Assembly (NCBI GenBank): GCA_012512325.1
Contig: JAAZEL010000003.1
Coordinates: forward strand, 1 to 42,398
From: Candidatus Fermentithermobacillaceae bacterium
GTDB lineage: Bacteria; Bacillota; Sulfobacillia; Fermentithermobacillales; Fermentithermobacillaceae
Direction: 5' to 3'
DNA: 42,398 nucleotides
Notes under the pieces: model-generated
The model's input: the letters and a program-made list of their open reading frames with translations, nothing else
Told to the model about the DNA's origin: nothing
The model's database searches: none
Shown here: positions 30,807-40,766 of the stretch, piece by piece
Layout: the number at the start of each line of letters is the position of its first letter
Numbering within the stretch: position 1 is the stretch's first letter
Made by a program: the position numbers and the translations under genes

Positions 30807-32132
30807 ATGTCCCAAGGCTTAAGCATATCGATACTGGGAGGCGGGAGTGCCTACACACCCGGCTTAGTACAAGGGTTCATCAATAAATCGAAAGATGTGC
30901 CTTTGGACCGGCTTGTGCTCATGGACATAGACGGGCACAAGCTGGACACCGTGGGACATGTGGTCCGTCACATGCTTGAGACCGCCCTTCCCAAGTGCGA
31001 GTTGCGTCTTACAACCGACAGGGACCAGGCTATCAGGAACACGGACTTCATCATATGCCAGATCAGGGTTGGCGGGCTTCAGAGCAGGCACATCGACGAG
31101 AGCATACCTATCAAGCACAGGGTTGTCGGTCAAGAAACCACAGGCCCGGGCGGCTTGGCTATGGCCTTACGCACAATCCCCGTGATGGTGGAGATCGCCG
31201 CTGAAATCCAGGAGAAAAACCCCCGGGCATGGCTGATTAACTACACCAACCCTACAGGCCTGGTGGCAGAAGCCATAATGAAAACCTCGGACATACGTCA
31301 CATCTCCATCTGCGACGAACCCATGGTGCTGCAAGAATCCCTGGGCGCCTTCTTAAGAGTGCCCCCTGAAAGACTGTTTTTTGACTATTTCGGGCTAAGC
31401 CACCTTGCGTGGGCAAGAAGGGTTTTCTTGCAAGGCGTGGACATACTTCCCCAGCTTAAGGACACGGTGGAACATACCCCTCTGGAGAAGATCGAGTCTT
31501 TGTTCGGGGAAGAAGTGCTCAAGGACCCTAAGGTGCGGACTGAGCTCAGAAACACGTTGCGGATCTTCAGGGAAACCGGGATGTTGCCTTCCCCCTATCT
31601 CCAGTACTACTGGTTTACCGACGAAATCCTGGAACAGCAGATCCGGTCAGGGCGGACAAGGGCCCAGGAAGTAATGCAATTGGAGCAAGTAATCCTGGAT
31701 GAATGCCGCAAAGCCGCGGCCGGAAAAAGGCCCTTTGAGGCTCTCAGGGGCGGAAAGCGGCACGCGGACATGATGGTGGGGATGCTGGGGGCGATAGCCG
31801 ACGACACCCGTGAGGTGTTCATCGTCAATACCACTAACCGTGGAGCGCTCCCTGAGCTTCCCTACGACAAGATAGTAGAAGTGCCTGCAGTGGTGGACGC
31901 AAGGGGAGCTCACCCCTTAGCCATGGGCACTATGCCTGTCCAGGTCCGGGGGCTCATACAGGCAGTCGCAGCCTATGAGGAGCTGGCTGTGGAAGCAGCC
32001 TTGGCCGGTAGCTACGGCCTGGCACTTGATGCCCTGTCATGTCATCCCCTGGTTCCCTCGAGGAAGCTTGCAAAGAGCATCCTGGATGACTACATGGCGG
32101 CCCATGGGGAAAGCTTGGCCTATCTGAAATAG
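30807..32132 (+). CDS. GH4 family glycosidase (6-phospho-beta-glucosidase-like)
   Basis: ISILGGGSAYTPGLVQGF, QIRVGGLQSRHIDESIPIKHRVVGQETTGPGGLAMALRTIPV, INYTNPTGLVAEA, AAGGAGG upstream. Confidence 0.92.
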   Translation: MSQGLSISILGGGSAYTPGLVQGFINKSKDVPLDRLVLMDIDGHKLDTVGHVVRHMLETALPKCELRLTTDRDQAIRNTDFIICQIRVGGLQSRHIDESIPIKHRVVGQETTGPGGLAMALRTIPVMVEIAAEIQEKNPRAWLINYTNPTGLVAEAIMKTSDIRHISICDEPMVLQESLGAFLRVPPERLFFDYFGLSHLAWARRVFLQGVDILPQLKDTVEHTPLEKIESLFGEEVLKDPKVRTELRNTLRIFRETGMLPSPYLQYYWFTDEILEQQIRSGRTRAQEVMQLEQVILDECRKAAAGKRPFEALRGGKRHADMMVGMLGAIADDTREVFIVNTTNRGALPELPYDKIVEVPAVVDARGAHPLAMGTMPVQVRGLIQAVAAYEELAVEAALAGSYGLALDALSCHPLVPSRKLAKSILDDYMAAHGESLAYLK

Positions 32133-32244
32133 CCGAGACTCAGGTGACAACCGCAAACACGGAACCGAAGGCGATATGCCCACCCCGCCGGCTTGCCCGA
32201 TAAGCCGGGTAAGAACGGATACGCCGGATAGAAGGCCTGCCTGG

Positions 32245-33411
32245 TTACCTTTGCCCCAGGCTGGCCTTGATTTCCTCCAGCCTCTCCCCTTCCAAGGGGT
32301 AATGGCGGAAAATCAGGAGGGCAACGCCCATGGCAAGTATGGGAATCAAGGTCATCAAGAATCTCATCCCGGTCAGGGCGCTTGCCGGTTGAACCTCAAG
32401 GTTGGGGTCGTATCCGAAGGCATCTAGGATCTCCCCCATTATGACGGCGTTCAGGGAAATCCCAAGCCTTATCATGAACCCGTTTACCCCGAAGTACATC
32501 CCTCGCGCCTCACCCCGGTCTTGAGTTCGTCTTCGTCAACCACGTCGGCTATCAGAACATCCAGCAGCACCAAGAGTCCCGCAAGCCCAAAAGCCAGGAA
32601 CAATGCTATTATCACCGCGTGGATGTAATTCTTGGCTATCCAGAAGGGCAACAGGCAAAGAGCGTACCACACGCCTGAGTAAATGAACGATTTTTTCGCC
32701 CCGAGCTTGGATATGAGCTTCCCCCCAGACGGCCGCCAGGGGTATCGCAGTCACAAACATGGCTCCCAGGAATATTGTGGTTTCAAACTCGCTGGCGTTG
32801 AGCACATACTTGGTGTAAAAGGGGATCACCGCCTGGAGCGCCACGAAGGTATATTGGATAAGCATTGCGGGAATCACATAGGTCAGGAAAGACTTGTTCA
32901 GGTAAGTCTCCTTCAGCGCCTGAACCAACGGAAGGCTCGGTTCTTGAGCGTATTCAGGCCTTTCCTTGGCGCCGTACAAGGATGCATACATGGTTACAAG
33001 CCCCAGGATGCCAAAGGAAATACCCACGAACCTCCAACCGAATCTCTCTGCCAGGACGGGAGGCAGAGCCACCCCGAAAATCAGCCCTATGATGCCGAGC
33101 ACCTGCCTCAATGCTGACACTCTGGCCCTGTCTTCGAGTTTGGGATACATTTCCGGGAAAAGGGCGGTCCAGTTGAGCACAACGATGGTGAAAAGCCCGT
33201 CAAACAGGAATATCACAACAAAGTACCAAATAAAGAGAGATTTCTCCGCGCCTGCGGGATACGGAGGCATCCACAGCAGGGCAAAGGCTATGCAAAGGGG
33301 AAGGGTAAACCCTGCAACATACGGGATGCGCCTTCCCCACTTGGTCCTGGTGGAATCAGAAATCTGCCCAAACAAAGGATCGTTTATGGCATTCCAAATG
33401 TGAATAACGCC
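32245..33411 (-). pseudogene. GPH-family sugar:cation symporter, N-terminally truncated and frameshifted
   Basis: IWNAINDPLFGQISDSTRTKWGRRIPYV, then two frame changes (C6 run at 32721-32726; near 32500) leading to DELKTGVRREG / GMYFGVNGFMIRLGI. The first TM helices are missing upstream. Confidence 0.8.
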
Positions 33412-33556
33412 CGGGTTGCCGCCGCCCTCTGTACAGCTTGGCGCAGTAATCCAATTCTTTGCCTATATGGAAGCTCCTTCTCTTGGTGTAGCAGGCTGAT
33501 TGGGGAACCATCGGCCCCCGTATCCGGCCCGGCACCGGCGGATCGGTCTCCGTTTG

Positions 33557-33585
33557 TAGACAAGCTGCCCCCTAACCTATATAAT
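33557..33585 (+). promoter_or_regulatory. Sigma-A-like promoter
   Basis: TAGACA (33557-33562), 17-bp spacer, TATAAT (33580-33585), upstream of the methyltransferase-like ORF. Confidence 0.65.
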
Positions 33586-33618
33586 GATGTTTGAGCATGA
33601 AATAGCCCGGAGAGTACC

Positions 33619-34462
33619 ATGGACCTCAAGACAGCAGTATGCAAGACCGTAAACAAGCTGTTTCCCGTGCCCCGGCATCCTTTCAACCTGCAGAGTTCGG
33701 GGCAGGAAACCTATGCTGAATGGCAGTACAAGCGCGGCGAAGATACCATCCGGTTTTTCCTGGACAACACTTCAACCGAAGAGATTTCCGGGACAAAGTG
33801 GTATTGGATATCGGGTGCGGAGCGGCAGGCAAGACCCTTTACTATGCATCTCAAGGGGTCAGGAAGATATACGGCATCGATGTGGTGGAACGGTACGAAG
33901 AAGAAGCCAATGCCTTGGCGCGACTAAAGGGCATGGAGCACTTGTTTCAATTTGTACTGGCAGATGCGGCTGATACGGGATTTGAGGACAACTTCTTCGA
34001 CACCATCATAATGAACGATGCAATGGAACACGTGGAGAAACCCTTGGAGGTCTTGCGCGAATGCTACAGGGTACTCAAGCCCGGAAGCCGGCTCTATATA
34101 AATTTCCCTCCATATTACCATCCCTGCGGAGCCCATCTGAGCGACGCCATTGGCTTCCCGTGGATTCACCTGTTTTTCCATGAGCAAACCCTGATCAAGG
34201 TATATAAGGACTTGGTGAAAGATCTGCCTGACGGCGATGAGAGGATAAGGTTCAGGATATCCGTTGATGAAACGGGCAGGGAGTATCTCTCAACAAAATG
34301 ACCATCAGGAGATTCCGCAACTTACTTAAACAAGTTGACTTTGACATCATCTGCTACAAAGAAGTGCCTCTACGCCCTTTCCTCATGCCCCTGAGCAGGA
34401 TTCCTGTTATCAAAGAATGCTTTGTCAAGATGGCAGTGTGTGTGCTTGAGAAACCCAAATGA
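33619..34462 (+). pseudogene. Class I SAM-dependent methyltransferase, split by two apparent frameshifts
   Basis: DKVVLDIGCGAAGKTLYYASQGVRKIYGIDV, MEHVEKPLEVLRECYRVLKPGSRLYINFPPYYH; the N-terminal part is in frame 1, the core in frame 0 and the tail (MTIRRFRNLLKQVDF...) in frame 2. Confidence 0.75.
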
Positions 34463-34638
34463 CGGCTGGTAGGCGGCTACGCCGGATAGCTACAGGCAGA
34501 ACCAAGAACACTCGTTACTGATGGTCCGGCTGAGAGGGAATTGAAGCCATCACTGGAATGATCATCCAACCAACTTGTGACGCCTTCGCTACAACTGACA
34601 GCCGGCCTCACATCCACCACAGAGGGAGAGTGGTATAA

Positions 34639-36501
34639 ATGGAGGGTGAAGCAAGGCAACACAAGGCCTCCAAGCAAGGCAAAGTCAGCACCTGGCGGGT
34701 ACTCAAGCAAGCCCTTGCGCTCGCCGGCAAACTTAACGTGTACCTGTATCTGGCTGCTATAGCTGCAATCATAGTGTCAGTGATCCACGTCGCTCAAGCC
34801 GACCTGCTTGCCCGCCTATGGGACTCAATGCTTGCAACGGATCTGCCCAAGTTCAAGCAAGCAGCCATCGCGACATTAGTCCTGGAAATAGCCGCTGTCA
34901 TCCTTGTCACCACGCAGAAAGCGTCGATTGGACGGTTCGGACATTCATCCTTGGCCCTGCTCAATTCGGGTGCAGCGCACAGGATCAGCCGCGCCTGTGC
35001 ATCTTACATGTCCCATGAGCACTCGGGGCAAATCATCGCCCGGGTCACAAACGACCTTAACCTGGTCCAAACCTTACTCCAAGACAACCTGTTAAGGCTC
35101 ATATCAGGGCTCCTCACTGCGGCACTGGCCATAGGTTACATGTTCTACAACGACTGGCTCCTGGCGATTATAGCTGTATTCGGCACACCCGTGATTTTCC
35201 TGGTTGTTGGGAAAATCCAGGCGCCCCTTGTCGCCCTTACCAGGGAAGCCCAGGAAGCCTTAGGCGAGATCAACGTACTGATTGAAGAATCCATAGCAGG
35301 CGCTGCCATCGCCCGAGTATTCGGACTTGTGAAAAACCTGTCTGCAAGGTTCCGCCGCTATAACCGGACATGGCGGGAGAAAAACACTCGCAGAAACGCC
35401 TTTGCGGCCTTGCTCTCGGCAGTGGGCTTGGTTGTATCCTTAACTCCCTTCCTCTTGGTGTTCGGTATAGGAGGCATCCTCATGCTCAGGGGGCGGGTCA
35501 CCTTCGGTATGTTGTTCGCCTTCGTCTTGCTTCTCGATTACACAACCTTCGCAATCGAGCACCTGCCCCGAACCCTGGGTGAGCTTGCGTCCAACTCAGC
35601 CGCCTTGGAACGGGTGCTTGAGGTGCTCCGATTGCCTGTGGAACGTGAGGACGGGGAAGCCTTTGAGTTTGTCCGGGGCGCCCCTGTGGTTGAACTCCGG
35701 AACGTGACCTTTACATACCCGGGCGCGGCGCAGCCTGCCCTTAAGAACGTGAGCTTTGCTGTGCACCAAGGTGAAAAAGTGGCATTTGCAGGTTCAAGCG
35801 GTTCAGGCAAGTCCACCATCTTCAGGCTGCTTCTTGGCGAATACGGGCCAGACCAGGGAGAAGTGCTGGTTGGAGGACATGAAGTCAGCAAGTGGTCCCT
35901 CCCCCATCTGCGTTCCCACTTCGCCAAAGTAAGCCAGGAAACATACCTGTTTCCCTACTCCATCAGGGAAAACCTCACCCTAGGCGCAGACGTTTCCGCT
36001 GAAGAACTTGACCTGGCCGCAAGCATCGCTTCCGCCGACGGGTTTATCGCGGAACTGCCCGATGGCTACGACACCCCTGTAGGCGAGCTGGCCGGTAGGT
36101 TTTCCGGGGGGGAGCGCCAGCGCTTGTCCCTGGCCCGGGCCATCTTGCGGAAACCGGAGATACTGCTCCTGGATGAAGCCACGTCAGCCATGGACTACCA
36201 GGTGGAACATCAAGTGATGGGTGGCCTGATGGAACTGTTTGAGAGGGGCACTGTCATGTCCATAGCCCACAGGCTTTCAACCATAGTAAACATGGACCGG
36301 ATCTGCGTGCTCCGCGAAGGTGAGCTGGTTGAGAGCGGAACCCATGAGTCACTTATGGCAGCCAAAGGCCGCTACGCTGCGCTTTATTCTAAACAAGAAA
36401 CGGAAGAGAGCACGGGCACCGCCAAGGAGAGCCATGAGCCCAAACACCGATGGTCTACAGCCCTCAAGGGGGGAGAAGCAGATGGCGCCTATATCAAGTA
36501 A
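34639..36501 (+). CDS. ABC exporter, fused TMD-NBD
   Basis: Walker A GSSGSGKST, signature FSGGERQRLSLARAI, Walker B ILLLDEATSAMD. Confidence 0.95.
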   Translation: MEGEARQHKASKQGKVSTWRVLKQALALAGKLNVYLYLAAIAAIIVSVIHVAQADLLARLWDSMLATDLPKFKQAAIATLVLEIAAVILVTTQKASIGRFGHSSLALLNSGAAHRISRACASYMSHEHSGQIIARVTNDLNLVQTLLQDNLLRLISGLLTAALAIGYMFYNDWLLAIIAVFGTPVIFLVVGKIQAPLVALTREAQEALGEINVLIEESIAGAAIARVFGLVKNLSARFRRYNRTWREKNTRRNAFAALLSAVGLVVSLTPFLLVFGIGGILMLRGRVTFGMLFAFVLLLDYTTFAIEHLPRTLGELASNSAALERVLEVLRLPVEREDGEAFEFVRGAPVVELRNVTFTYPGAAQPALKNVSFAVHQGEKVAFAGSSGSGKSTIFRLLLGEYGPDQGEVLVGGHEVSKWSLPHLRSHFAKVSQETYLFPYSIRENLTLGADVSAEELDLAASIASADGFIAELPDGYDTPVGELAGRFSGGERQRLSLARAILRKPEILLLDEATSAMDYQVEHQVMGGLMELFERGTVMSIAHRLSTIVNMDRICVLREGELVESGTHESLMAAKGRYAALYSKQETEESTGTAKESHEPKHRWSTALKGGEADGAYIK

Positions 36502-38440
36502 TACTTCTAAGGCGCAGGTGAACGCAGGAAAGCAGACAAAGCCAAGAGGCCCCGGGCCCTTGCGACGCCTTTTGCCGTTCATAAAGCCGTATGCCGCCCT
36601 TTATCTGGTCGGGATAGTGGGCGTTGCCCTGGCTAACCTGGGGTTCAACGTGGTGTTTGCCCGGATGATCATAGACTTCACCCGCGGAGCAATGGAGATA
36701 AGCCCTCGTGCTATCTTGGGTTCGGTACCTCTCTTGGCTGCGTCCATGCTTGTCTTAGGTGTACTCGTGTTCTGGGCGGGACGGAAGCTCATCAATGCAA
36801 CCACCATGGTTCTGGGCGACCTGAGAGACGCCTTCTTTCACAAGGTCTTGACCATGCCTGTAGGAGAAACGGAACGACGGCACTCAGGAGACATCCTCTC
36901 CAGGGCAACCAACGACATCTCTCTGGCAGGCACGGCTTTCAGCCAATCGTTCCAGACCCTTGCCAACACCGTGTTTTCAGGAGTCGGCTCTGCCGTCTAT
37001 GCTGTCATGCTTGACCCAAAGCTAGGACTCATGGCCATTGCGGTATGCGCCCTACCTCTTATTGCCAGTTCCTTTTTCGTTCCGCGACTCCGCGCCGCCG
37101 GCAGGGTGCTTCAGGAAAGCAAAGGGAGGCTTGTATCGGGGTTTTCCGACCTCATCCAAGGCGCTGAGGTCATCAGGACTTTCAACCTTTCTGACGCCAT
37201 GTACCAGCGTGTAGCCGGTGAGATCGCACAAGTACAAGAAGCCGGCCTGCGGCAAGCACACCTGGAGGCGGGCCGGTCTGCCGCCGGAGGGGTGGCGGGG
37301 CTCATCAGGGTTCTGTTCACCGTATATGCCACCCGCCAGGCGATTCTGAACCCGGCCATGATACCCTTGCTTGTCGGCATAGTGCAGCTCATGAATCCCA
37401 TAGGGAACATGTTCTCCACCTTGGGCACAACCATCGCGGGGATACAAGCCAATCTCGCCGCCGGGGAGAGGGTGCTGGAAATACTGGACATTCCCGCAGA
37501 GCCCGTGATCTACACTCCCCCGATTGCTGCTACCCCTCTGAAGCCCACCCATGTGGTAACCGCCAGCGAGACAGCCGCCGACACGGCGGCCGCTGATACT
37601 GGCGCTGGCGACGCAGGAACAGAGGATGCAGGTATCGTGGGTGCAGATGGTGCCCGTCCCGGGGAAGCTATGCCTGGTGTCACAAAAGAAGCACCTGCAA
37701 TACTGGTCAAAGACCTGACGTTCAGATATCCTGACAACCCTGTGAATACCCTGGAAGGGGTGTGCTTCTCCGTACCCAAGGGCAAGACCGTGGCTGTGGT
37801 GGGCCCGTCCGGCAGCGGGAAGACAACCCTGTTTAAGGTGCTGCTTGGGCTGTACCCTCCCCTGTCAGGGGATATCTTGGTAGACAGCCAAAGCATCTAT
37901 GAGACCGACCTGGAAGCGTGGCGGGCCAAGTTCTCATATGTCCCCCAGGACGCCTTCCTGTTTTCGGGTACCGTGTTGGAAAACGTGCAAGGCTCCGAAC
38001 AAGGCGCGGGCCCTGACTCAGCTTTGGGCGAGGTTGACAAGGCGCTTGCCATCGCCCACGCCGACGAATTTGTCGGCAAGCTGCCCGACGGACTACATTC
38101 ACAGGTGGGGCAAAGGGGCGGAAACCTATCGGGAGGCCAGCGCCAACGGCTTGCCATCGCCAGGGCCGTCTTCAAAGACGCGCCTGTGCTGCTCTTGGAT
38201 GAAGCCACGTCGCACCTTGATACCGAATCTGAGAAGCTGGTCCAAGCTGCCCTGCAACAGCTGATGCAAACGCGCACTTGCATTGTGATCGCCCACAGGC
38301 TGTCCACAGTTGAGAACGCCCATCAGATCCTATACCTTGAAGACGGGAGAATAACTGAAAGGGGTACCCACGGGGAGCTAATGGCCGACCTTGACTCAAG
38401 GTACAGACTGCTGGTGGACAGGGAATTGTCACATAGATAA
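36482..38440 (+). CDS. ABC exporter, fused TMD-NBD (partner of the preceding gene)
   Basis: Walker A GPSGSGKTT, signature LSGGQRQRLAIARA, Walker B VLLLDEATSHLD; start MAPISS at 36482 after AAGGGGGGAG, overlapping the previous gene by 20 bp. Confidence 0.95.
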   Translation: MAPISSNTSKAQVNAGKQTKPRGPGPLRRLLPFIKPYAALYLVGIVGVALANLGFNVVFARMIIDFTRGAMEISPRAILGSVPLLAASMLVLGVLVFWAGRKLINATTMVLGDLRDAFFHKVLTMPVGETERRHSGDILSRATNDISLAGTAFSQSFQTLANTVFSGVGSAVYAVMLDPKLGLMAIAVCALPLIASSFFVPRLRAAGRVLQESKGRLVSGFSDLIQGAEVIRTFNLSDAMYQRVAGEIAQVQEAGLRQAHLEAGRSAAGGVAGLIRVLFTVYATRQAILNPAMIPLLVGIVQLMNPIGNMFSTLGTTIAGIQANLAAGERVLEILDIPAEPVIYTPPIAATPLKPTHVVTASETAADTAAADTGAGDAGTEDAGIVGADGARPGEAMPGVTKEAPAILVKDLTFRYPDNPVNTLEGVCFSVPKGKTVAVVGPSGSGKTTLFKVLLGLYPPLSGDILVDSQSIYETDLEAWRAKFSYVPQDAFLFSGTVLENVQGSEQGAGPDSALGEVDKALAIAHADEFVGKLPDGLHSQVGQRGGNLSGGQRQRLAIARAVFKDAPVLLLDEATSHLDTESEKLVQAALQQLMQTRTCIVIAHRLSTVENAHQILYLEDGRITERGTHGELMADLDSRYRLLVDRELSHR

Positions 38441-38474
38441 CATACATGTACTCCGCGAAAGGAGGGAAACACCT

Positions 38475-39218
38475 TTGTACATACCGATTCCGGACCTCAG
38501 GCAGGCCAAGAACTTGCTTGTGGTATCACCCCACCCCGATGATGCCGAGATAGCGGCAGGCGGAACCATAGCACTCCTGGCTGAAGCAGGCGCCAGGATC
38601 ACTTACGCCATGGTAACGGACGGTTCCAGGGGCGGCCTGGAGCCTGGGGTCCCAGAGGCTCAGCTTGCCGCAACCAGAAGGGCTGAACAGGAACAAGCCG
38701 CAGAAGTGCTTGGGGTGGACGACATAATATGGCTGGGTTTTGAGGATACGGAGGTACCCGGACCTGAAGTGGTGCGGGAGCCCCTGATCTCTCTTATCAG
38801 GGAAATACAGCCTGATTTCGTGATCAGCCTGGACCCGTGGCTTCCCTATGAGGCACATCCTGACCACCGCAGAACCTCCATGGCGGCGGTTGAGGCTTGC
38901 CTGTTCGCCGGGTTGCCCATGGTCCAGCCTGAGGACTTGGAGCGCGGGTTGATCCCGCGGCAGGTAACAGGAGTTGCCCTGGCGTTGTCGCCCAAACCCA
39001 ACACCTTCATCGGTATCGACCGCACGTGGGAAAAGAAGGTTCAGGCCTTGCGATGCCATAGGTCCCAATTCCCAAGCCAGGTCTGGGAGATGTTCTACCC
39101 CGTTATACTGGCCAAGTCGCAGGAATACGGGAACAAGGCAAACGCAACGGTAGGAGAGGCGTTCAAAGTGCTTACCACCGCCCACCTTCATGTTATGGTG
39201 GATACATGGGAAGCTTGA
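38475..39218 (+). CDS. PIG-L family deacetylase
   Basis: LLVVSPHPDDAEIAAGGTIALLAEAGARITYAMVTDGSRGG, YEAHPDHRRTSMAAVEA; likely TTG start after AAAGGAGGG. Confidence 0.92.
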   Translation: MYIPIPDLRQAKNLLVVSPHPDDAEIAAGGTIALLAEAGARITYAMVTDGSRGGLEPGVPEAQLAATRRAEQEQAAEVLGVDDIIWLGFEDTEVPGPEVVREPLISLIREIQPDFVISLDPWLPYEAHPDHRRTSMAAVEACLFAGLPMVQPEDLERGLIPRQVTGVALALSPKPNTFIGIDRTWEKKVQALRCHRSQFPSQVWEMFYPVILAKSQEYGNKANATVGEAFKVLTTAHLHVMVDTWEA

Positions 39219-39255
39219 TTGCAATGAAGGGAGGGACAACAGCGTCTTAACGGGC

Positions 39256-40614
39256 ATGAAGACTATCAAACTGGCGGTAGTGGGCGGGGGTTCATCGTAC
39301 ACCCCTGAGCTCATCGGCGGGCTTATCAAACGCTGGCAAAACGAGGAGTTCTTGGCCGGAGAACTGGCACTCATAGACATCCCCCAAGGCAAAGACAGAT
39401 TGGAACAAGTGGCCGCCTTGATACAGAGGATGATTGCAAGAGCAGATATGCCGTGCAAGGTAACCACGTGGACTGACCTTGCCGCCGGCCTTGAAGGTGC
39501 AGCTTTCGTCATCAGCCAGATCCGCGCGGGCGGGATGAAAGCCAGACAGACAGACGAGCACATCCCGGTTAGATACGGCATCGCCGGGCAGGAAACCACC
39601 GGTCCCGGCGGGTTTGCATGCGCCTTGAGGAGACGATTCCAGCGGCCATTGCCATCGCCGGAGAAATGCAAAGCGCGTGCCCAAACGCGTGGCTCCTCAA
39701 CTTCACCAACCCGTCGGGTATCGTAACCGAAGCACTGCTCAAGCACACACATACCAAGGTGTTCGGCCTGTGCAGCGTGCCCATATCGATCAAGATGGGT
39801 ATCGCCAAGGCTTTGGGGGTTCCCCACGAGAGGCTCAGCGTTGACGTGTCCGGTCGGCCTGAACCACCTGTCTTTCGTCACCGGCTTGTGCCTTGACGGC
39901 GAAAGCATAATGGACCGGGTGACGGAATCGCCTTTGCTCGACGAATACCTGGACAAGATCAAGGTAGGTAGACACCTTGGATTTTTCGTGAGGGAGCTCA
40001 AGGTGATCCCAGGCAGCTACCTCTACTACTACTGGTCCCGGGAGAAGGCAGTCAGGGAGCAGCAAGAAGACATATCTTCAGGCAAGGGCACAAGGGCGGA
40101 CCAGGTGATGAAAATCGAGGAAACCCTGTTCAAACTGTACGAAGACCACACCCTGGACACCCTCCCACCTAAACTCAAGCAACGGGGCGGCGCATATTAC
40201 TCTGATGTTGCCCTTAACTCGATCTCGAGCATAGTCAGGAATGCCCCCCATTTTGAAGTGCTCAACGTAGAAAATAAGGGGGCTGTACCGGGACTTCCGC
40301 AAGATGCAGTTGCGGAAGTGACCTCGGCGGTTGACGGCACCGGGCCCAAGCCGGTGGCGCAAAAGATGCTGCCCGCGGAAATCCTCGGGTTGGTCCAAAA
40401 GGTCAAGTGCTACGAACAGCTCACCGTGGAGGCGGCCATCACAGGCAGCGTTGAGAAAGCCTTTTCCGCCCTCATCAATCATCCTTTGGTTCAGGACGGG
40501 GAAATCGCGGCGCGGCTACTCAAGGACATACTGGAAGCTAACGCTGAGTTCTTACCTCAGTTCAAGGGGAAACATGTGCCTGTTATGATGGGGCCTTCCA
40601 GGCGGAGCTTCTGA
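39256..40614 (+). pseudogene. Second GH4 family glycosidase, interrupted by two compensating frameshifts
   Basis: KLAVVGGGSSYTPELIGGLI ... GQETTGPGGFACALR / EETIPAAIAIAGEMQSACPNAWLLNFTNPSGIV / VGLNHLSFVTGL...; frame 1->0->1 with shifts near 39630 and 39853. Confidence 0.85.
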
Positions 40615-40766
40615 TTGAGGTGTCTCAAGGGACGTTTATGGTTTTGGGACACATAAGGACAGTTTCTGATATGAGGGCCGGATTGCTGCATCCGGCTTGG
40701 ATCCTTGATCGGCATGCTTGTTGACGGCATTTGGATGGGCAATGTGCTACTGAAAGGAGGATGGAG

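Noticed and set aside
38526-40001. 491-aa minus-strand ORF antisense to the PIG-L and GH4 genes
   Set aside because: It overlaps strongly supported plus-strand motifs; the translation is compositionally odd with no recognisable domain. Typical antisense shadow in GC-rich DNA.
32245-40614. Programmed ribosomal frameshifting as explanation for the split genes
   Set aside because: Three unrelated genes with two shifts each and no consistent slippery heptamer or downstream structure; decay or sequencing indels are simpler.
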